This document shows, piece after piece, positions 30,613 to 39,951 of a stretch of DNA of 64,000 nucleotides (position 1 is its first letter; each line of letters opens with the position of its first letter). Location: the NCBI RefSeq assembly GCF_014193845.1, contig NZ_JACHZX010000001.1, positions 558,001 to 622,000 on the forward strand, written 5' to 3'. A program made the translations under genes and the position numbers. This DNA is from Sphingomonas sp. BK345. Lineage in GTDB: Bacteria > Pseudomonadota > Alphaproteobacteria > Sphingomonadales > Sphingomonadaceae. The notes beneath the pieces were generated by a model. It saw nothing but the letters and a program-made list of their open reading frames with translations. It ran no database searches and had not been told where the DNA came from.

Positions 30613-30712
30613 GCCGTCATCCCGGACTTGGTCCGGACTCACCAGCCCGCAGGCATCGCCGCACTTGAGTGCGCGGCGCCGTGGATCCCGGACCAAGTCC
30701 GGGATGACGGCA
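30613..30712. repeat. Family B palindromic repeat
   Basis: 100 bases with near-perfect outer arms: GCCGTCATCCCGGACTTGGT and the complement at the end, ACCAAGTCCGGGATGACGGC. The centre carries GCACTTGAGTGCGCGGC. It separates obgE from the Uma2-like gene, and is the cleanest family B copy in the window. Confidence 0.87.
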
Positions 30713-30774
30713 GTGGCAGGTCGACTATTCGTGAGGATAACGCGCCGCGCTTACGCCGCTATGATGGTGAGAGT

Positions 30775-31338
30775 ATGTCCGCGGGCATCATGCCAATCTA
30801 CGCGCCGCTCACGGCCGAGCCCTTCCTCTCGATCGACTTCGGCGAGGAGAAGGCGGAGCTCGACCGCGGCGTCATTCGGATCATCACTGGCGCGACCAAG
30901 CGCCATGGCGAAGTGGCCGGCAACGTCCTGACCTTTCTCGCGACCAGCCTACGTGGTTCGGGGTTCGCCGCCTATTCCTCGCAGCTGGCGACACGCATCG
31001 GCGACCTTTCGGTACGACGACCCGACGTGGCCGTCTTCCACGGCAAGAGCGACCCGTCCTACGACAACGAGCGCGCCTTCGCCGATCCTTACGTCCTCTT
31101 CGAGGTCATCTCCGGCAGCACCGTGCGTACCGATCTCACCGTCAAGCTGGAGGAGTACAGAGCCCTTCCCAGCGTCGACACGATCGTGTTCGTCGACATC
31201 GCGGCCGAGCGCCTGCGCGTGCTCCAGCGCACCGGGCCGCGCGCATGGAACGACGTCGCGCATGACTCGCTGCTCGATCTCGCCCTGCCCGCGCTGAACC
31301 TCACCCTCCCTCACGCCGAGATCTTCGCGCGCGATTGA
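30775..31338 (+). CDS. Uma2 family (DUF820) endonuclease-like protein
   Basis: 187 residues with the PD-(D/E)XK fold typical of Uma2 proteins: RRPDVAVF (Asp of the active site) near 82, then VLFEVISGSTVRTDLTVKLEEY with the Glu and Lys of the catalytic set, and the closing LPALNLTLPHAEIF. Uma2 proteins are widespread, often in many copies; their targets are mostly unknown. ATG 30775 has GGTGAGAG directly upstream. The composition is slightly less GC-rich than proB. Insertion between obgE and proB suggests it is an accessory gene, possibly expressed with proB, whose start lies 36 bases after its stop. Confidence 0.85.
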   Translation: MSAGIMPIYAPLTAEPFLSIDFGEEKAELDRGVIRIITGATKRHGEVAGNVLTFLATSLRGSGFAAYSSQLATRIGDLSVRRPDVAVFHGKSDPSYDNERAFADPYVLFEVISGSTVRTDLTVKLEEYRALPSVDTIVFVDIAAERLRVLQRTGPRAWNDVAHDSLLDLALPALNLTLPHAEIFARD

Positions 31339-31373
31339 GCCCGGCGCACGCGCGCGCTACCGCTCGCCGCGCC

Positions 31374-32473
<1,100 letters not shown>

Positions 32474-32477
<4 letters not shown>

Positions 32478-33379
32478 TCCTGGCGCTGACCGGCGCGACC
32501 GGCTTCGTCGGCGGCGCGCTGCTGCAGCAGGCGCTCGCCGCCGGACACCAAGTGCGCGCGCTGGCGCGGCGGGCGCAGGCGGAGCGGGACGGCGTGACCT
32601 GGGTGGCGGGCGCGCTCGACGAGGCGGCGGCAGTCTCGGGGCTGGTGTCGACCGCCGACGCGGTGGTCCATGTCGCCGGCGCGGTGAACGCACCCGACCG
32701 CGCCGGCTTCGCCGCTGCCAACATCGAGGGCACGCGAACCGTGGTCGAGGCGGCCAAGGTTTGGGGAGTCGCGCGCTTCGTCCACGTCTCCTCGCTCGCA
32801 GCGCGCGAGCCGAGGCTGTCGAATTACGGCTGGTCGAAGGCGGGCGCGGAGGCGGAGGTGGCCGCCAGCGGGCTCGACTGGACGATCGTCCGCCCGCCCG
32901 GCGTCTACGGCCCGGGCGACATGGAGCAGCGCGACCTGTTCCGCGCGGCGCGGCGCGGCATGGTGCCCTTGCCCCCCAACGGCCGGCTCTCGATCATCCA
33001 CGTCGACGACCTCGCGCGGTTGCTGCTGACGCTTGCCGAGCGGCCGGGAACGGGTGCGCACGCCATCTACGAGCCCGCCAGCCCCGACGGCGCGCTGCGC
33101 TACACCGAGTTCGCGCGCGCGATCGCCGCCGCGGTCGGTCGCCGCGCGCTGCCGCTGCCGCTGCCCGCCGCGCTGCTCCGCCTCGCCGCGCGCGGCGACG
33201 CGCTGTTCCGCGGTTCGGGCGCAAAGCTGACGGCCGACCGCGTGGCTTATATGGTCCACCCCGACTGGACCGCCGATCCGGCCCAGGCGCCCCCGGCCGA
33301 GCTGTGGCGCGCGCGGATCGGCGCGGCGGAGGGGCTGGCCGCCACGGCGCGATGGTATCGCGCCCAGGGCCTGCTATAG
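32474..33379 (+). CDS. CerR-like NAD-dependent epimerase/dehydratase (ceramide reductase candidate)
   Basis: 301-residue short-chain dehydrogenase of the atypical/extended class: Rossmann motif TGATGFVGG at the N terminus and the catalytic YGWSK near 118 with HVSSLAAREP before it. In Caulobacter crescentus the epimerase next to spt and its ACP gene (CerR) reduces oxidised ceramide during sphingolipid synthesis. Position here, directly upstream of acp and spt, supports the same role. It starts at GTG 32474, overlapping the proB stop by 4 bases. Function is inferred from family and neighbourhood. Confidence 0.8.
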
Positions 33380-33422
33380 CGCGGCCCGACATCCGCCGCA
33401 TTTCAAGGCCACAGCCGAGCCC

Positions 33423-33665
33423 ATGACCGACCGCAGCACGATCCTCGACACGCTCCGCACGCAGATCGAACCCTTCAACAAGAAGGGCATCGAGATCACC
33501 GAGGCGACCACCTTCCAGGGCGATCTGGAGTGGGACTCGCTCACCGTCATGGACTTCGTCGCCGCGATCGAGGACGAGTTCGACATCATCATCACGATGA
33601 ACATGCAGGCCGAGATCGAGACCGTGGGGCAGCTCGCCGACGCGGTCGAGAAGCTGCGGGGCTGA
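33423..33665 (+). CDS. Acyl carrier protein dedicated to sphingolipid synthesis
   Basis: 80-residue ACP. The 4'-phosphopantetheine attachment Ser39 lies in LEWDSLTVMDFV, the usual DSL motif. Acidic and helical like other ACPs. It lies 43 bases after the CerR-like gene and 6 bases before spt; such an ACP supplies acyl groups to Spt in Caulobacter. It is not the fatty-acid-synthesis acpP, which sits with fab genes elsewhere. Ribosome binding site upstream is weak. Confidence 0.9.
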   Translation: MTDRSTILDTLRTQIEPFNKKGIEITEATTFQGDLEWDSLTVMDFVAAIEDEFDIIITMNMQAEIETVGQLADAVEKLRG

Positions 33666-33670
33666 ATACG

Positions 33671-34945
33671 ATGACCGAGACCGGCCTCCAGCCCGAGGCG
33701 CTGCCCGAGACCGTCGCGCCCGCGCCGACCGCGCACGACCTGTTCGCCAAGTTCGACCCGCTGATCGCCGAGCGCGACAAGCTGATGTCGTCGGGCGTGC
33801 GCGATCCCTTCGGCATCGTCATGGAGGAGGTGCGCTCGCCCACCACCGCGGTGATCCGCGGGCAGGAGACGATCCTGCTCGGCACCTACAATTACATGGG
33901 CATGACCTTCGACCCCGACGTGATCGCGGCGGGGAAGCGCGCGCTGGAGCAGTTCGGCAGCGGCACCAATGGCAGCCGCATGCTCAACGGCACCTTCCGC
34001 GACCATGTCGACGCCGAGGACGCGCTGCGCGAGTTCTACGGCGCCGCGCACGCGATGGTGTTCTCCACCGGCTATCAGGCCAACCTCGGCGTGATCTCGA
34101 CGATCGCGGGCCGCGGCGAATATGTCATTCTCGACGCCGACAGCCACGCCTCGATCTACGACGGCTGCAAGATGGGCGACGCCGAGATCGTCCGGTTCCG
34201 CCACAATTCGGTCGAGGACCTCGACAAGCGGCTCGGCCGTTTGCCCAAGGAGCCGGGCAAGCTGGTCGTGCTCGAGGGCGTCTACTCGATGCTGGGCGAC
34301 ATCGCGCCGCTGCGCGAGATGGTCGCGGTGGCGCGCAAGCACGGCTGCATGGTGCTGGTCGACGAGGCACACTCGATGGGCTTCTTCGGCGAACACGGCC
34401 GCGGCGTGTACGAGGAGCTGGGCCTGACGCTCGGCGACGACGTCGATTTCGTGATCGGCACCTTCTCCAAGTCGGTCGGCACCGTCGGCGGCTTCTGCAT
34501 CTCGAACCATCCCAAGTTCGAGGCGCTACGCCTGTCCTGCCGCCCGTACATCTTCACCGCCTCGCTGCCGCCGTCGGTGGTCGCCACCGCCGCCACCTCG
34601 GTGCGCAAGCTGATGCACGCGCACGACAAGCGCGCGCGGCTGTGGGACAATGCGCGGCGGCTGCACGGCGGGCTCAAGACGCTGGGCTTCCGCCTGGGCA
34701 CCGCGGCGCCCGACTCGGCGATCGTCGCGGTGATCCTGGAGGACCAGGAGCAGGCGGTGGCGATGTGGCAGGGGCTGCTCGAGGCCGGGCTGTACGTCAA
34801 CGTCGCGCGCCCGCCCGCGACGCCGACGGGCACGTTCCTGCTGCGCTGCTCGATCTGCGCCGAGCACAGCGCCGAACAGATCGACCGCGTGGTCGCGATG
34901 TTCGCCGCGGCGGGTCAGCAAGTCGGGGCGATCACGGCGGCCTGA
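33671..34945 (+). CDS. spt: Serine palmitoyltransferase
   Basis: Pyridoxal-phosphate enzyme that condenses L-serine with an acyl thioester to 3-ketosphinganine, the first step of sphingolipid synthesis. 424 residues, close to the 420 of the Sphingomonas paucimobilis enzyme. PLP-binding residues are recognisable: His159 (DADSHASIYDG), Asp231 and His234 (VDEAHSMG), and Lys267 in GTFSKSVGTVGG. The core GTYNYMGMTFDP and GSGTNGSRMLNGT are typical of soluble bacterial SPT rather than KBL or BioF. Six bases separate it from the ACP gene. This is the strongest taxonomic marker in the window. Confidence 0.96.
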   Translation: MTETGLQPEALPETVAPAPTAHDLFAKFDPLIAERDKLMSSGVRDPFGIVMEEVRSPTTAVIRGQETILLGTYNYMGMTFDPDVIAAGKRALEQFGSGTNGSRMLNGTFRDHVDAEDALREFYGAAHAMVFSTGYQANLGVISTIAGRGEYVILDADSHASIYDGCKMGDAEIVRFRHNSVEDLDKRLGRLPKEPGKLVVLEGVYSMLGDIAPLREMVAVARKHGCMVLVDEAHSMGFFGEHGRGVYEELGLTLGDDVDFVIGTFSKSVGTVGGFCISNHPKFEALRLSCRPYIFTASLPPSVVATAATSVRKLMHAHDKRARLWDNARRLHGGLKTLGFRLGTAAPDSAIVAVILEDQEQAVAMWQGLLEAGLYVNVARPPATPTGTFLLRCSICAEHSAEQIDRVVAMFAAAGQQVGAITAA

Positions 34946-34994
34946 GCCGGGCGTTTTAACCTTTAGTAAGGTAAACGGCGGTAAACCGCCGCCG

Positions 34995-36911
34995 GTGACC
35001 GACGAGGACGCCGAGCGCGGAGGCCCGACCTCCACCTGGGGGACGATCGCCCTGTGGGTGTTGGGCCTGCTGGGCGTCGCGGTGCTCGCCGCGCTGCTGC
35101 TGACGCTGCGCGAGGCCAATCATCGCCGCGACGACGCGCTGGCGGCGCAACGCCACAGCTACGACGTGATGATCCTGGTCCGCACGCTGCAGGGCACGAT
35201 CGCCCGCTCGGAGGCATCGCTGGGCCGCTACGTCATCTCGGGCGACCAGCAGCTCGGGCGGCTCTATTTCGAGGACTGGCGCCGCGCCGACGAGACGATC
35301 GACCGGCTCGAGAAGCTGACGCACGACAATGCCGTTCAGTCGCGCCACCTCGGCGAGATCCGCGACGCTTTCCGCGAGCGCGGCGACGAGCTCGCGCTCA
35401 CCGCGCTGAACACCAACTATCGCAAGAACAACCAGGCGCTGGCGCGCTTCTACCACAGCAGCAAGGCCGACTCGCTGACGCGAATCAACGAAGGGCTCGA
35501 CGCGCTGGTGGCGCAGGAGCGCGTGCTGCTCGAGGCGCGCACCAGCCACGCCCAGGCCTCGGTGCGGCGATCGAGCATCATCGCCAAGGTGCTCGCCGCC
35601 TTCGGGCTGCTGCTGGTGGTCGGGGTGATCTGGCTCGGTTGGGCGGTGGTGTCGGCGCTGTCCGAGCATGCGGTGGCGCGCGCCGAGGCCGACGCGCAGC
35701 GCGACCGTGCGGAGGAACTCGCCAGCGCAGTGGCGCAGGCGACCGAGGAGCTGCGCGCGCAGGAGGCGCGCCTGCGCCAGATTCAGAAGATGGAGGCGGT
35801 GGGCCAGCTGACCGGCGGCATCGCGCACGACTTCAACAATATGCTCGCGGTGGTGCTGGGCGGGATCGAGCTGGCGCAGCGCGCCGTGACGATCGACCCG
35901 AAGACCGCCGCGCGCCATCTCTCGAGCGCGCACGACGGCGCCCAGCGTGCCGCCGCGCTCACCCAGCAGCTGCTCGCCTTCGCGCGCGAGACCGCGATCA
36001 ACCCCGAGCCGATCGCCGCCGCGCCGCTGTTCGAGGGGCTCGCGGACCTGATCGGGCGAACGCTGGGCGACGGCGTCACGGTCCGGTTCGGCGACGAGAG
36101 CGACGGCTGGTGCACGCGCGCCGACCGGGTTCAGCTCGAGAACTCGCTGGTCAACCTCGCGGTCAACGCGCGCGACGCGATGGAGGGGCGCGGCACGCTC
36201 ACGATTCGCGCGCTGCGCCGCACCGTCGCGAGCGCGGATTACGTCGCGCTCGCGGTGAGCGACACCGGCTGCGGCATGACACCCGACGTGGTCGAGCGCG
36301 TGTTCGAGCCCTTCTTCACCACCAAGCCGGTCGGCAAGGGCACGGGTCTGGGGCTGAGCCAGGTCTTCTCCTTCGCGCGCGGACTGGGCGGCGACGTGTC
36401 GGTCGACTCGGTGGTGGGGCTCGGCACCACGGTGACGCTGCTGCTGCCGCGCGAGCGCGCGCAACCCACGGCGTCCGCACCGCTGATGCCCGTCAGCGCG
36501 GCGCCGGTCGCGCCCGTGCAGAACCCGGCGGGCCTGCACATCCTGGTGGTGGAGGACGACCCACGCGTGTTGCCCGCGACGATGGATGCGCTCAGCGAGC
36601 TGGGGCATCATCCCCGCGCGTGTGACGACCCGACCCGCGCCGCCGCACTGCTCGCCGGGATGGACCGGGTCGACCTGATCCTCTCCGACGTGCTGATGCC
36701 GACGCTGACGGGCCCCGAGATGGTCGCCGAACTGGCCGCGACCCACGCGCGCGTGCCGGTGCTGTTCGTCACCGGGTTCGCGGGCGGCGCCGACGAGGCG
36801 ATCGACCTCGGAGGGCACCCGGTGCTGCGCAAGCCGTTCACGCTCGCCGCGCTGGAGCGCGCGGTGGCACAGGCCGCGGCCGCGCGGCGGGAAGCGCGCG
36901 CGGCGGCGTAG
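34995..36911 (+). CDS. CHASE3 hybrid sensor histidine kinase with receiver
   Basis: 638 residues, starting at GTG 34995. TM1 (15-37), a periplasmic helical CHASE3-type domain (about 45-190), TM2 (197-222), a short coiled coil, HisKA with His278 in GGIAHDFNN, HATPase (NLAVNARDAM, DTGCGM, GKGTGLGLSQV), and a C-terminal receiver with Asp565 in LILSDVLMPT. CHASE3 domains sense unknown extracellular or envelope signals. It follows spt by 49 bases, so read-through from the sphingolipid genes is possible. No DNA-binding regulator is nearby. The rest is a standard phosphorelay, without an Hpt domain. Confidence 0.92.
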   Translation: MTDEDAERGGPTSTWGTIALWVLGLLGVAVLAALLLTLREANHRRDDALAAQRHSYDVMILVRTLQGTIARSEASLGRYVISGDQQLGRLYFEDWRRADETIDRLEKLTHDNAVQSRHLGEIRDAFRERGDELALTALNTNYRKNNQALARFYHSSKADSLTRINEGLDALVAQERVLLEARTSHAQASVRRSSIIAKVLAAFGLLLVVGVIWLGWAVVSALSEHAVARAEADAQRDRAEELASAVAQATEELRAQEARLRQIQKMEAVGQLTGGIAHDFNNMLAVVLGGIELAQRAVTIDPKTAARHLSSAHDGAQRAAALTQQLLAFARETAINPEPIAAAPLFEGLADLIGRTLGDGVTVRFGDESDGWCTRADRVQLENSLVNLAVNARDAMEGRGTLTIRALRRTVASADYVALAVSDTGCGMTPDVVERVFEPFFTTKPVGKGTGLGLSQVFSFARGLGGDVSVDSVVGLGTTVTLLLPRERAQPTASAPLMPVSAAPVAPVQNPAGLHILVVEDDPRVLPATMDALSELGHHPRACDDPTRAAALLAGMDRVDLILSDVLMPTLTGPEMVAELAATHARVPVLFVTGFAGGADEAIDLGGHPVLRKPFTLAALERAVAQAAAARREARAAA

Positions 36912-36918
36912 GGAAGCG

Positions 36919-36941
36919 AGATCCTGCCCTTGAAGGGGAGC
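36919..36941. repeat. Left fragment of a family A repeat, split by an IS110-type element
   Basis: GATCCTGCCCTTGAAGGGGAG matches the left arm of family A subtype 1 (compare 24655). The matching remainder appears about 660 bases further on at 37600-37705. The interval between holds the IS110 remnant, so the repeat appears to have been an insertion target. Confidence 0.65.
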
Positions 36942-36950
36942 AACCGTCTT

Positions 36951-37400
36951 TCAGGCGGTCCAAGGCTGATCATGTTTGAGCGTGGCGTTGAGGGTGGTGA
37001 AGGGCTTTCGGTTGGCGGCGACGACGCTGAGCTTGGATGGCTTGCCGGCTTCGGCGATGCCCCGTTTGAAGGCCTTCATGACGGGCTAGTGCTGACCGGT
37101 CACAAGGGCGGCCATGTAAGCGGCGTCGTGCAGCGGTTTGCGGCCGGCGGTGCGTCGCTGGCCACGGGTGGTGCCGCTCTCGCCGTCGAGCGCGGCGAGC
37201 GCGGCGAGCGCGGCGGATTCGTAGTCGCCGCAGGCCTCCAGTCCGACCGCTTCGGACTTCAGCCCCGCCACGTGCCGCACCCAAGCCTGGATACCCTCGT
37301 CATCGTTGGAGAAGCTCAACCACTCCTGGCTCGGCCACAGGCGTAGATGGGGCCTGGCCTTGCTCACGTCGCTCCCGACGAACACCGGCTGAGACGTCAT
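36951..37400 (-). pseudogene. IS110-family transposase, internally deleted and with a nonsense codon
   Basis: Read leftward from ATG 37400. The N-terminal DEDD RuvC-like domain is recognisable (VFVGSDVSKA; LKSEAVGLEACGDYE: the first Asp and the Glu of DEDD), followed directly by the end of the C-terminal domain (DGESGTTRGQRRTAGRKPL, DAAYMAALV, PVMKAFKRGIAEAGKPSKL, NRKPFTTLNATLKHDQPW). Full IS110 transposases have about 320-400 codons; this has 149, so the middle, with the last two Asp residues, is deleted. A TAG at 37086-37088 interrupts the frame at GQH*PVMKA. The element is dead. The remnant sits inside a split family A repeat, downstream of the CHASE3 kinase. Confidence 0.83.
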
Positions 37401-37599
37401 CTTTGCTCCCTTCGTCGCGCGTGCGGGGTAGAACCCCTCGCAACCGTGCGGGCTGATGAAGATCCGTCCGGGCCATGCTCCCCTGCGGTCTCGGCAACCT
37501 GGATGGTAAAACGCGCTCGCGAACGGCGCGGGGTGGGTCACCGCCTACCCAACCCGCAACCGCCTCTATGCCTCATTCTTGAGATACAAGGCGTCAACG
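37401..37599 (-). mobile_element. Non-coding end of the IS110 remnant (bridge-RNA position)
   Basis: This stretch lies upstream of the transposase remnant up to the resumed family A repeat at 37600. In IS110 elements the non-coding end at the transposase 5' side encodes the bridge RNA that guides insertion. The segment is about 200 bases, a fitting length. I cannot confirm the RNA fold by eye. The full element would span about 36942-37599 after its internal deletion. Confidence 0.45.
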
Positions 37600-37705
37600 C
37601 GTCAGCGCTGACGGAGGGGTTTCGCCGGTCTTGAGTCCACCTGCCCCTCGTCGACCGGCTCATCCGTCCGTGAGCGCTGACGCGCTGCCGTGCGGGGGAG
37701 GATCA
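37600..37705. repeat. Right fragment of split family A repeat
   Basis: CGTCAGCGCTGACGGAGGGG opens this fragment and GGGGGAGGATC closes it, matching the centre and right arm of family A subtype 1, with some decay in the middle. It completes the left fragment at 36919-36941. The remaining about 110 bases to the S9 peptidase stop at 37814 show nothing recognisable. Confidence 0.65.
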
Positions 37706-37813
37706 ATCGCACACCGTTTCTGGGAAGGTCCCGGCGCCCAGGAGCGCGGCGCAGAGCCATAGCTGCGAAGGCGCACAGGTCACGATGTACCCCATCTCGC
37801 CTCCTCCCCCCCG

Positions 37814-39835
37814 TCACTTCGCCGCGAAGGCGGCGCGCAGGAAGCCGTCGCTCTTGCGCAGCATCTCGGCGCGTGCGCGGTCGTCGTCGAGCTGGTGGTC
37901 CAATCCCTCGTACACCACCAGCATCGAGGCCTTGCCCGCGCCGCGCAGCCTCTTGTCCATCAGCTTCGACTGGCCCACCCCGACGTTGAGGTCGCGGTCG
38001 CCGTGGAACAGCAGCACCGGCGCCTTGAAGCGGTCGGCGTGGCGCGCGGGCGAGCCCTTGCCGATATTCTCGCCCGAGCCGATCTGGCGTTCGACCATGG
38101 CGTGGTTGCTGAAGCCCTCGCTCTCCTGCTTGGTGCGGCCGAGGTCGGTCACCGGCGCGATCGCCACCACCGCCTTGAACAGGTCGGGGTCGACGACGTT
38201 GCTCTGCAACGCGGCATAGCCGCCGTAGGACCAGCCGACGATGCCGAGCTTGGCCGGATCGGCGATCCCCTGCTTGACCAGCCAGCGCCCCGCGTCGCTG
38301 ACGTCGCCGATCGCCAGCTCCCACGAGCGGAAGCCGTTGTTGGCGAACCAGGCGTCACCGTAGCCGGTCGAGCCGCGGAACTGCGGCTGGAGCACCGCAT
38401 AGCCCGAGGCGGCGAAGAACTGGACGAGCCAGTCGAAACCCCATTCGTCGCGATAGGCTGGCCCACCGTGCGGCATCACGATCGCGGGCAGCCCCTTGGT
38501 CGCGCCGCCGGGTGGCAGCGTGAGATAGGCGGGCACCATCGTGCCGTCCACCGCGGGGAACTTGACCGAGGTCATTTGGCCGAGCGGCACACCCTCCAGC
38601 TCGGGACGCGCCGCGATCAGCGGGTCGAGCGTGCGCTTGGCCTTGGTGTAGAGGTAATACATGCCGGGATCGACGTCGCTGCCGGCATAGACCAGCAGCC
38701 GGCTCTCGTCCGCGGTGGCACCGACCAGGCCGATCAGCGGCGACTTGGGCAGCGCCTTCGCCAGCTTGGCGGCGAGCGTCTTGTACTCCGGATCGAAATA
38801 GTCGGTCTGGCGACGATCGGTCACGTAGGTGGCGCCGATCACGCGCCCGTGCCGCCCGATCCGCGCGATTCCGCCGACATCGACCTCGGGATTGCTCCAC
38901 ACCAGGTTCGCCTTCATCGAACCGTCGAGCGCCACGCTGTAGAGCGCGAGTCGCCCGTCGAGCCGCCGGGTCGCGAACGCCACGTCGCGCGTGCCGTCGA
39001 CCGCGAGCGGCTCGAGCACGCTGGGGCCGTCCTGGCGCGAGGTGCTGAACGGCTTCCACGCGTCCTGGCCGGTCGCGCGATAGCTGTAGACGGTGTCGCC
39101 CTTGAGCTCGCCGTCCTCGCGCCGCGGCATCGTCTCGCGGACGCGGATGTGGCCCTGGCCGTCGGCCAGCCAGTCCTCGGCGTCGGCCACCGGGCGCTCG
39201 ATCAGCTGCGCCTTGCCCGTGCTGCTGTCGACCAGCTCGACGCCGAGCCCGTCGCGCGACACCGAGCTGGCGTTGAAGCCGTCACCTCGCTCCGGGATGA
39301 AGTCGCGCTGCATCAGCACCCAGCCGTCGCCCCCGCGCCAGTCGATCACGTCGCCGTCGAACTGGTTGAGGCGGGTCGCGCCGAGCCGGCTCTTGCGGCC
39401 GAGGTACAGCGGGTGGCCGCCGTCGGCGTCGAAGGCGAACAGCCGCGAATAGCCCACCTGCTTGTCGTAATAGTCGGCGACGCCGCGGAACTTGCAGACG
39501 AGCCGCGCGGAGGAGGCCCAGCCGCACATCGACGGGGTCAGTCGCTCGCCGTTGCCGAGGTCGACCATCTCCTCGCGCTGCTTCGCGACGTCGATCAACC
39601 GCACCGCGCTGCCGCGTCCCGAGGTCGCGCTGATATAGGCGATGTGCGCGCCGTCGGGCGCCAGGCTGACCTGGCCGACATGCTCGCGCGCGCCGAAGCG
39701 GCTCGCCAGATCGCCCGTGGTGGGCGCCGCCGGCGCCGACGCGCCGTCCGTCCCTGCCGGCGCCGCGCTCGCGGCCTGGCCGGCGAACCCCGCGAGCAGC
39801 GCGCACAGCGCCGCCCCCGTCTTCCCCTTCATCAC
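37814..39835 (-). CDS. S9 family (prolyl oligopeptidase/DPP-type) peptidase, exported
   Basis: 673 residues. Signal peptide (MMKGKTGAALCALLAGFAGQAASA), a beta-propeller of about 350 residues (VSLAPDGAHIAYIS and similar blade motifs), then an alpha/beta-hydrolase domain with catalytic Ser536 in GWSYGGY, Asp615 in FHGDRDLNV and His647 in EGLDHQL. The oxyanion-type segment VMPHGGPAYRDEW is present. Cleaves short peptides, often after Pro or Ala, in the periplasm. Divergent from the M28 peptidase gene at 39952, which suggests shared promoter space and a joint role in peptide use. Confidence 0.93.
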   Translation of the reverse strand: MMKGKTGAALCALLAGFAGQAASAAPAGTDGASAPAAPTTGDLASRFGAREHVGQVSLAPDGAHIAYISATSGRGSAVRLIDVAKQREEMVDLGNGERLTPSMCGWASSARLVCKFRGVADYYDKQVGYSRLFAFDADGGHPLYLGRKSRLGATRLNQFDGDVIDWRGGDGWVLMQRDFIPERGDGFNASSVSRDGLGVELVDSSTGKAQLIERPVADAEDWLADGQGHIRVRETMPRREDGELKGDTVYSYRATGQDAWKPFSTSRQDGPSVLEPLAVDGTRDVAFATRRLDGRLALYSVALDGSMKANLVWSNPEVDVGGIARIGRHGRVIGATYVTDRRQTDYFDPEYKTLAAKLAKALPKSPLIGLVGATADESRLLVYAGSDVDPGMYYLYTKAKRTLDPLIAARPELEGVPLGQMTSVKFPAVDGTMVPAYLTLPPGGATKGLPAIVMPHGGPAYRDEWGFDWLVQFFAASGYAVLQPQFRGSTGYGDAWFANNGFRSWELAIGDVSDAGRWLVKQGIADPAKLGIVGWSYGGYAALQSNVVDPDLFKAVVAIAPVTDLGRTKQESEGFSNHAMVERQIGSGENIGKGSPARHADRFKAPVLLFHGDRDLNVGVGQSKLMDKRLRGAGKASMLVVYEGLDHQLDDDRARAEMLRKSDGFLRAAFAAK

Positions 39836-39951
39836 ATCTTCCCCCTGTTCCCCATCACAAATCTATCCGGCGCCGCGCGCGCCGCAAGGCCCGCGTGGAC
39901 AGCGCTGAGCCAGCTTGGCATGAGGCGCCGGTATCCTCCCGGAGTACGTCC

